Shown here piece by piece: positions 54,601 to 62,022 of a stretch of DNA of 64,000 nucleotides. Location: NCBI RefSeq assembly GCF_000143885.2, contig NC_018581.1, forward strand, positions 3,100,001-3,164,000, in the 5' to 3' direction. Source of the stretch: Gordonia sp. KTR9. Lineage in GTDB: Bacteria; Actinomycetota; Actinomycetes; Mycobacteriales; Mycobacteriaceae. The notes under the pieces were generated by a model that had not been told where the DNA came from, did no database searches, and worked only from the letters and a program-made list of their open reading frames with translations. Made by a program: the position numbers and the translations under genes. The first letter of the stretch is position 1. Every line of letters begins with the position of its first letter.

Positions 54601-57600
54601 TGCTGTTGTTCGGCGACCAGCTCGGCGAACCCGGCGTGTGTCAATGTGGCGGCCTTAGGCCGACCGGTGGACCCAGAGGTGAACTGGAGATATGCGACGT
54701 CGTCGAGGGAGATCGGCCGGACCCTCTCGGCATCGGCCACCGGGTGCGTCGGCCGACCCGCGATGCCCAGATCGACCTCGAGGTCGTCGAGGACGAGCTG
54801 TGCGACCGTGGAACGGGTCTCCAAGGACCCGCTACCGGGTGTAATGCCCTCATCCGTGGCGGCCGAATCCGTCGTGATCAGCAGCACCGCCCCGCTGTCG
54901 GCGAGCATCGCGGCTCGGCGCGCGACGGGCAGACGGGGGTCGATCATCACGAAGGCGGCTCCGCTCGCGGCCACCCCCAGCACGGCCAGGACGGACCGGT
55001 GTGATCGCGGAATGCTCACGGCGACGACGTCACCCGGACCGATGCCACGCTCGATCAGGACGCGGGCGATCTGATGGGTGGTGGTCGCGACTTCCGACCA
55101 GCGCAACGCACCGTCGCCGACGAGGGCCGGTGCGCCGGGGTCGGCGCGGGCGAGGCCGCGCGCCAGCAGACCGGCGAGTGTCTGTTCCGCACGCGCGCCC
55201 CGGGCCGGCGACGCCAGGCGGCGCGTCTCGTCCGGCCGCAACAGGTCGATCGAACCGATCGTCCGCGACGATCCGCGCACCATCTGCTGCAGGACGAACT
55301 CCAGCCGTCCCGCCATCTCCCGCACCGTGGTGGCGTCGAAGAGATCGGTGGCATAGGCGAATTCGACGTCGTAGCGGTCGGTGTGATCGGTCACCGAGAC
55401 GGTCACGTCATACTTCGCCGACGGCACCCGCGCATCGAGAACCTCCGCGGACCCGGTCCAGCGCGCGAGCTCGGCCAGCTGGTCGGGCTGCACCGTCAGC
55501 GCGACCTGGAACAGCGGCGAGTGCGCCGGAGACCGATGCGGCGCGACCGCGTCCACCACGCGCTCGAACGGGACGTCGGCGCAACTCATCGCGCGGGCGC
55601 AGCGGCGATGCGCGGCGGTGACGAACTCGGCGACGGTGTCCCCCGGATGCAGCGTCGTGCGCAGGACGACGGTGTTGACGAACATGCCGACCAGGTCGGC
55701 GACCTCCGGGTCGTCGCGACCGGCGACAGCGGTGCCGATACTCACGTCGTCGGTGGCGGCCAAGCGGCCCAGCGTGATCGCCAGGGCCGACTGGAACACC
55801 GCGAACGGGGTGGCCGACAACGACATCGCAAGCCGCCGGATCCCGGCGGTCAGATCGGGGCCGAGCACTATGTCCACGTGGGCCCCACCACTCGACATCA
55901 CCCGCGGCCGCGGCCGGTCGGTGGGCAACTGCAACAGATCCGGCGCCCCACGCAATTCCGCACGCCAGAACTCCAGCCCCTCGACCAGGAACGGCGACGG
56001 CGACTCCGGTGTACCGAGGGTCTCGGCACGCTCGACGGCGATATCCGCGTACTGCATCGGCAACGGCGGGAAATCCGGCTCCTCGCCCGCGCGCCGACAG
56101 TCGTAGGCGGTCATCAGATCGCGAAGCAGCGGCCGGAGCGACTGCCCATCGGCCGCGATGTGGTGCAGGACCAGCACGATGACGTCGCCGTCGGGATGAC
56201 CCGTCACCAGCCGGTAGCGGAACGGGATCTGCTCGGCGAGGTCGAATCCCACGTCCGTGATCGCGGAGATCGCGGCTGCGAGGTCCCTCCCGTCGACACC
56301 CGTCCCGCTCGCTCCGCTCCCGAGGAGATCGGCGGCCACCTTCGGGTCCAGGATCAGCTGCTCCGGTTCCCCGTCCACGACGGGGAACACCGTGCGCAGG
56401 ATCTCGTGTCGGTTCACGACATCCAGGACGGCCCGATGCAGCACGTCGGCGTCGACCGGATGCGTCAGGCGCAGCGCCCCGGACATGTTGTAGGTCGAGT
56501 CGGCCGGCGACATCCGGTTGATGAACCACAGTCGGGTCTGCGCCTGCGACAGCGGAATTCGTGCCGGACGCAGCGGACGTGACGGGCGTGAGGTGGCCTG
56601 GCCGGACTCCGGGATCGCCACCGCACGCGAGGCGAGATCGGCGAGATCGACCGCCTCGAAGACATCGGTCAGCGCGATTCCGAGCCCGTGATCGACGCGT
56701 GCGCGGGACACCATCCGGGCGGCGAGCAGCGAGTCGGAACCCAAGGCGAACAAGTTGTCCGAGACACTGACGCCGTCGCGGTCGAGCCCCTCCTCCACGA
56801 GCGCCACGATCGCCCGCTCGGCAGGCGTGTGCGGTGGCCGGAAACTCGTTGCGACGGAACCGAGTTCCGGCGCCGGAAGGGCGCGCTGGTCCAGTTTTCC
56901 CGATCGGGTGGTGGGAAACGAGTCGAGCACGACCACCCCGTGGGGCACCATGTGGCCGGGAAGCCGGCGGCGGCAGTGTGCGCGCACGACCTCGGCATCC
57001 ACCACGCCGCAGATATCCCCGAGGCCGTTGGCGGCGTGGGAGTCGTTGCCCTTCAACTGATTGCCGCGAGCGCGGATATAGGCGACCAGGACCGGCGCGG
57101 GTCCGAGGTCACGGCGCGCGACCACCGCCACCGCGTCGACGCCCGGTATCGCGGCGATCACCGCCTCGACCTCGCCGGGCTCCACACGCTGACCCCGGAT
57201 CTTGATCTGTTGATCGGTCCGCCCCAGATACTCCAGCTCTCCGTCGCCGGTCCACCGGACCAGGTCGCCGGTGCGGTACATCCGAGCACCCCCGAGGCCC
57301 TGCGGATCGGCCACGAACCTGGTCGACGTCTGACCCGGTGCGCCGACATAACAGTTCGCCAGTTGATCCCCCACCAGGTGCAACTCGCCGGCGACTCCGA
57401 CCGGGACCGGACGCAGACGGCCGTCGAGGACCCGCACCACCGTGCCCGGCACCGGCCGACCGATCGGAACGACGACCCCATCGGTCGTGATCCGCTGGGC
57501 GGTCACGTCGATCGCGGCCTCGGTAGGCCCGTACAGATTCACGAGTCCGGCGCGGCTGGTCGACCGCACCCGCTGGGCGAGCCGGGCAGGCAACGCCTCC

Positions 57601-59939
57601 CCGGAGGTGAACAGCCAGCGCACATGATCGGGCAACGAGATCCGTTCGTGCGCTGCGTCGCGCGGGCCGGAATCGCCGATCACCCGGCGCCCGTCGGCCT
57701 CCGGACCGGCAGGGTCCCGTCCGAGCACCACGTCGAGGTATGCGTCGAGCATGGACGGCACGAAGTGCAGGACGGTGACCCGGGAACGCTCGATGAGGTC
57801 GCGGAGGTAGTCGGGGTCGCGGTGACCGCCCGGCGCCGCGATCACCATCCGCGCCCCGACGCGCAACGGCCACAGCAACTCCCAGACCGACACATCGAAG
57901 GTCGCCGGTGTCTTGTACAGCACGGCATCCCCGGCGGTGATCGGGTGATCATGCTGCATCCACGCGAGGCGCTGCTCAATCGCCCGGTGACCGACCTCGA
58001 CGCCCTTGGGAGTCCCGGTCGACCCCGAGGTGAAGATGACATAGGCCGCCAAACCCGCCGGCGCCTGCCGATCTCGGTGCGGCGGTGCGGCCGGAACAGG
58101 GTCCGGTGAGACGAGGTCGGCGTGGAGGTCGGCGACGAACTGCGCGTCGACGACCAGACCCGGATCCACCGCGGCGGTGATCGCCCGTCGACGCTCCTCC
58201 GGTTCGGCGGAATCGACAGGCACATAGGCCGCACCCAGCCCGATCGCGGCGTAGACGGCGCACACCTGCTCGATCGACCGGTCCAGCGCCACGACGACCC
58301 GATCACCACGGCGCACGCCCAGACTCGCGAACCGATCCGCGAATCTCGCGGAGGCCCACGCGAACTCGCGATAGGTGAGGGTGGTGTCGCCGAACGTCAC
58401 CGCGGGCGCGTCCGGGGTCGAGTCGACTTGGCGATCGAAAGCGGCCAGGACGTGTTCACCGTCCACGCCGACGGCCGGTCCGCCGGACCCCAGGTCGTCC
58501 AGCGTCGCCGACTCCCCGACCATCAGGAGGTCGAGGTCTGCGACGGGCCGGTTCGGCCCGGCCACGAACTGCGTGAGCAGGTTCAGCAGGCGTTCCCGGT
58601 GCAGGTTCAGTTCGGCCGACTCGTACAGGGCGGGGTTCGCGTGCAGGCCCACTTCCAGCGGCGCGTCCGGACCGGCCGCGAAGACGTTCATCACGAGGTC
58701 CTCGACCATCCCGGCGGACAACATGTGATAGCGCACCCGGGCGCCGTCGATGACGATCGGCTTGTCGAACAGCAGCAGGTTGACCAGTGGCCCGAATGTC
58801 GTGCCGAGGGTGTCGCCGAAACCGGCTGCGGCCCTGATGTCCTCGGACCGGTAGCGCTGATGGCGGAGACCCGCGGTGATCTCCGCGGTCACGGCCGAGA
58901 CGACGTCGGCACACGTCGCCGAGGCGATTCCGTCCACCCGCAGGGGCAGCATGTTCGAGACCATCCCGGCCGAGTGCCGGATCCGCGCCGTCGTACGCGC
59001 GGTCACCGGCAGGCTGAGGACGATGTCGTCGCTTCCGGACATACGGGCGAGGAATGCGGCGAATGCGGCGGTGAGGATCGCGGCAACCGAGGCGTCGAGG
59101 TCCCGGGCACACCGACGCAGTGCCTCGTCCAGCTCGGGGCCGAGCATTCCCGCGGAGACGATCGTCTCGTTGCAGACGCCCGTGGTCGCGGGATGGGCCG
59201 CCAGGGTGACCCTCTCGGGGAGTCCGGCGGCGCGTTCGCGCCAGAACTCGCGGTCCTTCTCGAACCTCGTGCTCTCGCGGTACGCGGCGTCGTCGGCGAC
59301 GACCTCGGCGACGCTGGCACGCCGCACCGGACGGCGACCGGTCCCTGACGATGCCATGTTGCCGGGATCGTCGCCGCCGGGCTCACGATGCCGGTTGTAC
59401 CGCGCCACCGCCTCGTGGAGGCACATCAGCGCGCCGTACCCGTCGAACGCGATGTGGTGCCCGCGCATGTACCAGTACGTGCGATCGTCGGCGATTCGGA
59501 TGAAGGCGGCGACGGCGACCGGGTCGGCGAGCAGGTCCACAGTCCGCTGATGGTCAGCGCGCATCCAGTCCTCGGCCGCCGCTTCGGGATCCGGATCGGA
59601 CCGCAGGTCGACGTCGACGACGTCGAACGGAACGGAGAAGTCGATGTACTGCTGGGGCGTGCCGTCGACCTCGATCACGCGTGTGTACGCCGTCTGCAGG
59701 TCACGCGCCGCCTCGAGAACGCCACGACGGAACAACTCCCGATCGAACGGGCGCCCGTCGTCGACGATGTCGAGGTAGTGCGCGACCGTGACCGAGTGGT
59801 CGTCGACGAGATTCTCGGCAAACCACATCGCACGTTGCGCCGCGGTCAGACCCAGCAGGTCCGCCCCTCGAGGCGCTCGGGGTGTCCCCGGGCGCCTGTG
59901 CCCCCCAGTCCCATCTCGGTGGGACGCAGTGTCATCCAT
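51636..59939 (-). CDS. Non-ribosomal peptide synthetase, first subunit (C-A(Ser)-PCP-C-A-PCP-C)
   Basis: Starts the peptide. 2,767 residues: C1 20-450 (HHIAFDGYG near 161; the LTAAQRAMWFAENLV start resembles EntF/DhbF-type first modules), A1 470-1015, PCP1 1067 (LGSDSLLAARMV), C2 (HHIAADGQS 1258), A2 to 2085, PCP2 2133 (LGGSSLSATKV), C3 (HHINADGGS 2330), then a degenerate A-domain N-fragment (about 2655-2700) and a helical C-terminal tail. The A1 pocket D V W H F S L I D K is a clear Ser code; A2 is D V W I M A L I W K, unassigned. Because C1 is a complete C domain, the first Ser should receive an acyl or aryl group from outside. The ATG at 59939 lacks a strong ribosome site. Overlaps the second subunit by ATGA. 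Confidence 0.96.
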   Translation of the reverse strand: MDDTASHRDGTGGHRRPGTPRAPRGADLLGLTAAQRAMWFAENLVDDHSVTVAHYLDIVDDGRPFDRELFRRGVLEAARDLQTAYTRVIEVDGTPQQYIDFSVPFDVVDVDLRSDPDPEAAAEDWMRADHQRTVDLLADPVAVAAFIRIADDRTYWYMRGHHIAFDGYGALMCLHEAVARYNRHREPGGDDPGNMASSGTGRRPVRRASVAEVVADDAAYRESTRFEKDREFWRERAAGLPERVTLAAHPATTGVCNETIVSAGMLGPELDEALRRCARDLDASVAAILTAAFAAFLARMSGSDDIVLSLPVTARTTARIRHSAGMVSNMLPLRVDGIASATCADVVSAVTAEITAGLRHQRYRSEDIRAAAGFGDTLGTTFGPLVNLLLFDKPIVIDGARVRYHMLSAGMVEDLVMNVFAAGPDAPLEVGLHANPALYESAELNLHRERLLNLLTQFVAGPNRPVADLDLLMVGESATLDDLGSGGPAVGVDGEHVLAAFDRQVDSTPDAPAVTFGDTTLTYREFAWASARFADRFASLGVRRGDRVVVALDRSIEQVCAVYAAIGLGAAYVPVDSAEPEERRRAITAAVDPGLVVDAQFVADLHADLVSPDPVPAAPPHRDRQAPAGLAAYVIFTSGSTGTPKGVEVGHRAIEQRLAWMQHDHPITAGDAVLYKTPATFDVSVWELLWPLRVGARMVIAAPGGHRDPDYLRDLIERSRVTVLHFVPSMLDAYLDVVLGRDPAGPEADGRRVIGDSGPRDAAHERISLPDHVRWLFTSGEALPARLAQRVRSTSRAGLVNLYGPTEAAIDVTAQRITTDGVVVPIGRPVPGTVVRVLDGRLRPVPVGVAGELHLVGDQLANCYVGAPGQTSTRFVADPQGLGGARMYRTGDLVRWTGDGELEYLGRTDQQIKIRGQRVEPGEVEAVIAAIPGVDAVAVVARRDLGPAPVLVAYIRARGNQLKGNDSHAANGLGDICGVVDAEVVRAHCRRRLPGHMVPHGVVVLDSFPTTRSGKLDQRALPAPELGSVATSFRPPHTPAERAIVALVEEGLDRDGVSVSDNLFALGSDSLLAARMVSRARVDHGLGIALTDVFEAVDLADLASRAVAIPESGQATSRPSRPLRPARIPLSQAQTRLWFINRMSPADSTYNMSGALRLTHPVDADVLHRAVLDVVNRHEILRTVFPVVDGEPEQLILDPKVAADLLGSGASGTGVDGRDLAAAISAITDVGFDLAEQIPFRYRLVTGHPDGDVIVLVLHHIAADGQSLRPLLRDLMTAYDCRRAGEEPDFPPLPMQYADIAVERAETLGTPESPSPFLVEGLEFWRAELRGAPDLLQLPTDRPRPRVMSSGGAHVDIVLGPDLTAGIRRLAMSLSATPFAVFQSALAITLGRLAATDDVSIGTAVAGRDDPEVADLVGMFVNTVVLRTTLHPGDTVAEFVTAAHRRCARAMSCADVPFERVVDAVAPHRSPAHSPLFQVALTVQPDQLAELARWTGSAEVLDARVPSAKYDVTVSVTDHTDRYDVEFAYATDLFDATTVREMAGRLEFVLQQMVRGSSRTIGSIDLLRPDETRRLASPARGARAEQTLAGLLARGLARADPGAPALVGDGALRWSEVATTTHQIARVLIERGIGPGDVVAVSIPRSHRSVLAVLGVAASGAAFVMIDPRLPVARRAAMLADSGAVLLITTDSAATDEGITPGSGSLETRSTVAQLVLDDLEVDLGIAGRPTHPVADAERVRPISLDDVAYLQFTSGSTGRPKAATLTHAGFAELVAEQQHRLGAAPDSRILHVAAPGFDVAVWEIVFAVCSGAQLVISPPDVFAGPELENVIARHRVTHTIMTPTALATLDPAAVPELSVVMVAGEACPPELVAKWDSAGRPLLNLYGPSETTIWATASAPLRPAEPVTIGGPISGVGVKILDGGLRPVPDGVLGELYLSGRALGRGYHGRPGLTAARFVADPFDVGGRMYRTGDLVTRTPSGDIVYHGRNDFQIKIRGMRVEPGEVDGVLASHPDVESAVTVGTSTPAGETVLVSYVTAPADRMPAPEHILDHAAARLPAHLVPHTVVVLDELPMTRTGKVDRRALPAVEISPAREYVAPRSRLEGVVAQIFADVLGVRQVSVHDGFFELGGSSLSATKVAYRVEQHIGRRVPMSLLFENPTVADFVAAVATADQAVAGRMLTPRERTHVVDLTGVQRGLWSINQTDPTSPAYNVGLTLELDGRLDVPALTGAVGDLVARHESLRTRYPLHDGAPVQLIIPAADAVHALRIPLVDLAGDRLETTSGDRVAAEVAGVVDAGFDLTGPPAVRATILRLSADRHVLVFVVHHINADGGSLGPLARDLAEFYAARIAGKPGPRSAAGQRVQFADYAIWHAERLQTTRPDGVTERQRQLEYWGRRLDRVGEPATIPTDRPRPVEPRHLGGVVDLHIPSSTATMIRQMARVGNTTQFAVLHAALAVLIGRLAGSDDIVIGTPFAGRDDPALTDMVGMLATTVPLRTQLRLDEPFADLLRRVHTDDFADLGHTDVSFDEIVDHLARADRGSVRRGRRNPLFSVMIAYQNLEFPDVELDGLHVRPRLPSSFPAKVDLEVMLYPGDPDGVDRNGALGGQIAFDTDLFDPDTVALFADRYRNLLADIVTRPDTAVGDLALWEEGTAADHRGTEDARPLHEIVSAVAAVAPDTVIGVAGAPTVTFADLEATAVAMSISVPDDDPAEALTIAVATLLADADRSIDDVFKSVRTAAEAVLHLDTDSGTGAVPRNRVGPA
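51640..53365 (-). other. NRPS module 3, first half: C3 plus degenerate A-domain N-fragment
   Basis: C3 is complete (HHINADGGSLGPLARDLAE) and has no A domain after it in the same protein. The last 130 residues include APTVTFADLEATAVAM, the start of an A domain, followed by helices (ADADRSIDDVFKSVRTAAEA). It mirrors the fragment at the start of the next protein. Confidence 0.75.
53430..56575 (-). other. NRPS module 2: C2 - A2 - PCP2
   Basis: LCL-type C2; a short SGASGTG insertion at 56304-56324 corresponds to part of the dispersed GAGSGASGP element. A2 core motifs are intact (FTSGSTGRPKA, FDVAVWE, GKVDRRALP). Pocket D V W I M A L I W K, substrate not assigned. Confidence 0.75.
56600..59865 (-). 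other. NRPS module 1: C1 - A1 (Ser) - PCP1
   Basis: C1 with HHIAFDGYG groups by eye with first-module C domains of EntF-like synthetases. A1 has the Ser code D V W H F S L I D K and all core motifs (FTSGSTGTPKG, FDVSVWE, NLYGPTEAAIDVT, GKLDQRALP). Confidence 0.85.
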
Positions 59940-60025
59940 GCCTCGTCCGACGTCGGTTTCGGCGATTGGGTCGCTCGACGAAGACGCCCCCGCGTCCCCC
60001 CGCAGCGATCGTCGAACAGCAACGA

Positions 60026-60031
60026 ATCATA
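60026..60031 (-). promoter_or_regulatory. Candidate -10 box of the NRPS genes
   Basis: TATGAT on the minus strand, about 87 bases before the ATG at 59939. No good -35 and no IdeR/DmdR-type iron box in the upstream region. The 424-base stretch 59940-60363 otherwise holds the repeats at 60251-60317 and no gene. Confidence 0.35.
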
Positions 60032-60250
60032 CGCGGTACATCGCATCGGCTTCCGAAAGTGATACATCCCGCATCATCGGCTGGTTCGTGAGAACCGAAG
60101 AAGTCGAAAGCACATGTGACAGATGGGATCACCCGAGTCCAGCAGAGTCACACTGGCCACTCCCGTACCGTCTGGGGCGGTTCGAGACCCCCGAGATTCG
60201 GTCGTTCGACCGACAGAGGGATGGAACGACATACCGGACATGGCGTCGCC

Positions 60251-60317
60251 GGCGCCGGGAGCGAAGCGAGCGGGCCGAATGGGGCCTGGCGCCGGGAGCG
60301 AAGCGAGCGGGCCGAAC
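60251..60317 (+). repeat. Two copies of the dispersed 30-bp GC-rich element
   Basis: GGCGCCGGGAGCGAAGCGAG plus CGGGCCGAAY at 60251-60280 and 60288-60317, between the divergent NRPS and HMG-CoA lyase genes. The same sequence family occurs in frame inside the NRPS genes. Confidence 0.9.
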
Positions 60318-60363
60318 GAGACCCCCGTGGAGTCGCGGAGGCGGAACGGGCAAGATCGAACTC

Positions 60364-61266
60364 ATGTCAGACGTGCAGGTGATCGAGGTCGGGCCGCGGG
60401 ACGGGTTGCAGAACGAACAGACGCTGCTCTCGATCGACCAGAAGGTCGAGTTCATCAGCCGTGCCGTGGACGCCGGCGTGCGCCGCATCGAGGCGGTCAG
60501 CTTCGTCAACCCCAGGCGGGTTCCGCAGATGGCCGGCGCCGAGGAGGTCATGGACCGGGTGCCCCGCGTGGACGGCGTCTCCTATATCGGGCTCGTCCTC
60601 AACCGTCGTGGTCTCGACCGCGCCCTCGCATCCGCGGTCGACGAGGTGAACGCGGTGGTCGTGGCCACCGAGGAGTTCAGTCGACGGAACCAGGGCTGCA
60701 GCGTCGAGGACACCGTCGCGGCAGCCGTCGACGTCGTCCGGGACGCGCGCGCGGCCGGGATCGCGTCGACGGTGACCATCGCGGTGGCGTTCGGCTGCCC
60801 GTTCACCGGCGAGGTCAGTCCGGGCTGGGTCTCCGACATCGTGGCCCGGCTGACCGATCAGGCCGCACCGGACGAGATCGCGCTCGCCGACACAATCGGC
60901 GTCGGGGTGCCGGCACAGGTTCGCGACCTCGCCACACGGACCGCCGAACGAGCTCCCGGCATCCCGCAACGCTGGCACTTCCACAACACGCGGAACACCG
61001 GCTATGCGAACGCGCTTACCGCACTCGATTCGGGTGCGCGCGCGCTCGACGCGAGCATCGGCGGCTTCGGCGGGTGCCCGTTCGCGCCTGCGGCCACCGG
61101 CAACATCGCGTCCGAGGATCTCGTCTACGCACTGGATCGATCAGATGTCAGCACCGGCGTCGACATGCGACAGTTGGTCGACGCCGCACAATGGCTGGGC
61201 ACAGCCCTCGACAAGGATGTCCCCGCACTCCTCGGACGTGCCGGACCTTTTCCGGCCGCCCGCTGA
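60364..61266 (+). CDS. Hydroxymethylglutaryl-CoA lyase family protein
   Basis: Cleaves HMG-CoA to acetyl-CoA and acetoacetate (leucine breakdown), or a related acyl-CoA lyase reaction. 300 residues from the ATG at 60364. TIM-barrel HMGL motifs: EVGPRDGLQNEQ at the N-terminus (Arg/Asp metal and substrate site), WHFHNTRNTGYANAL with metal-binding His, and GGFGGCPFAPAATGNIASED, which includes the catalytic Cys of the family signature. Divergent from the NRPS genes with 424 bases between, no partner leucine-catabolic genes in view. A link to NRPS precursor supply is possible but not supported. Confidence 0.9.
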   Translation: MSDVQVIEVGPRDGLQNEQTLLSIDQKVEFISRAVDAGVRRIEAVSFVNPRRVPQMAGAEEVMDRVPRVDGVSYIGLVLNRRGLDRALASAVDEVNAVVVATEEFSRRNQGCSVEDTVAAAVDVVRDARAAGIASTVTIAVAFGCPFTGEVSPGWVSDIVARLTDQAAPDEIALADTIGVGVPAQVRDLATRTAERAPGIPQRWHFHNTRNTGYANALTALDSGARALDASIGGFGGCPFAPAATGNIASEDLVYALDRSDVSTGVDMRQLVDAAQWLGTALDKDVPALLGRAGPFPAAR

Positions 61267-61354
61267 GGCGGGGACACCTGTCGATGAGCCACGCAGATCG
61301 ATCGGCCCTCGAGATCGGTGGGCCGCAGCACGACTGCGCGGCGACTCCCGGCGA

Positions 61355-61798
61355 CTACCCGGTGGTGTGCACGATCAGGACGTCGCACGCCGACTTGCGA
61401 GCGACATCGGCGGGGACCGATCCGAGAAGCCGGCCGGCGATCGAGTTCAGGCCGCGGTTGCCCACGACCAGGAGGTCGGCCTTGACGTCGCTCACCAGTT
61501 GCAGGAGCGCGTCGACCGGAGCGCCCTTGACCGGGCGCTGCACCACGTTCGTCGCACCGGCCTTGGCGGCGCGCTCCTTCGCGGTCCGCAGGATCTCCTC
61601 GGTCGGGGTCGACCCGGTGACCTGATATGCCTCGTCCTTGAGGACGTCGGCCGCATCCCCGGCACCGCGCTCGTTCGGGAAGTACGCGCACGCGATCACC
61701 AACTGAGCGTCGCCCGCGAGTGCACCCGCACGTTCCACAGCCTTCATCGACGACTCGGAGCCATCGGTACCGACGACGACGGTTTCGTAAGAGCTCAT
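61355..61798 (-). CDS. Universal stress protein (cAMP/ATP-binding type)
   Basis: 147 residues, cytosolic. Starts SYETVVVGTDGSESSMKAVE and ends with the nucleotide loop GNRGLNSIAGRLLGSVPADV followed by CDVLIVHT, the G2xG9xGS pattern of ATP- or cAMP-binding USPs. It occupies the place of Rv1636, a cAMP-binding USP, next to uvrB. The ATG at 61798 has a strong GGGAGG five bases upstream; longer in-frame starts are not needed. The leader contains a perfect hairpin at 61821-61843. It converges with the HMGL gene across an 88-base gap with only weak hairpins. Confidence 0.93.
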   Translation of the reverse strand: MSSYETVVVGTDGSESSMKAVERAGALAGDAQLVIACAYFPNERGAGDAADVLKDEAYQVTGSTPTEEILRTAKERAAKAGATNVVQRPVKGAPVDALLQLVSDVKADLLVVGNRGLNSIAGRLLGSVPADVARKSACDVLIVHTTG

Positions 61799-61820
61799 CC
61801 CAACCTCCCGACATGAAATC

Positions 61821-61843
61821 GCCTCGCTGCCCATCAGCGAGGC
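61821..61843 (-). promoter_or_regulatory. Perfect hairpin in the 5' leader of the USP gene
   Basis: GCCTCGCTG (61821-61829) pairs exactly with CAGCGAGGC (61835-61843), 5-base loop, 22 bases before the start and close to the ribosome site. On the minus strand GATTTCATG follows. Could affect translation or mRNA stability, or end uvrB transcripts. Confidence 0.5.
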
Positions 61844-62022
61844 GTCACCGCGTATCCCCGAATTGCAGGGGTCTTGCATCGGGACACTAGTTTGCCACGG
61901 ACGTGTCTGTCCCCCGTTCGTGGTGATCGGCACATCAGCTGCGCACCACGGCGGTCCGCTCACCTCGGGCCACTACCACTCTCAGCTGTCCGTTCACACG
62001 GCGCGGGCGAACCGGTGAGGCG

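Noticed and set aside
59940..60363. Iron box (IdeR/DmdR type) upstream of the NRPS genes
   Set aside because: Searched by eye for TTAGGTTAGGCTAACC-like palindromes and found none, so a siderophore call is not supported.
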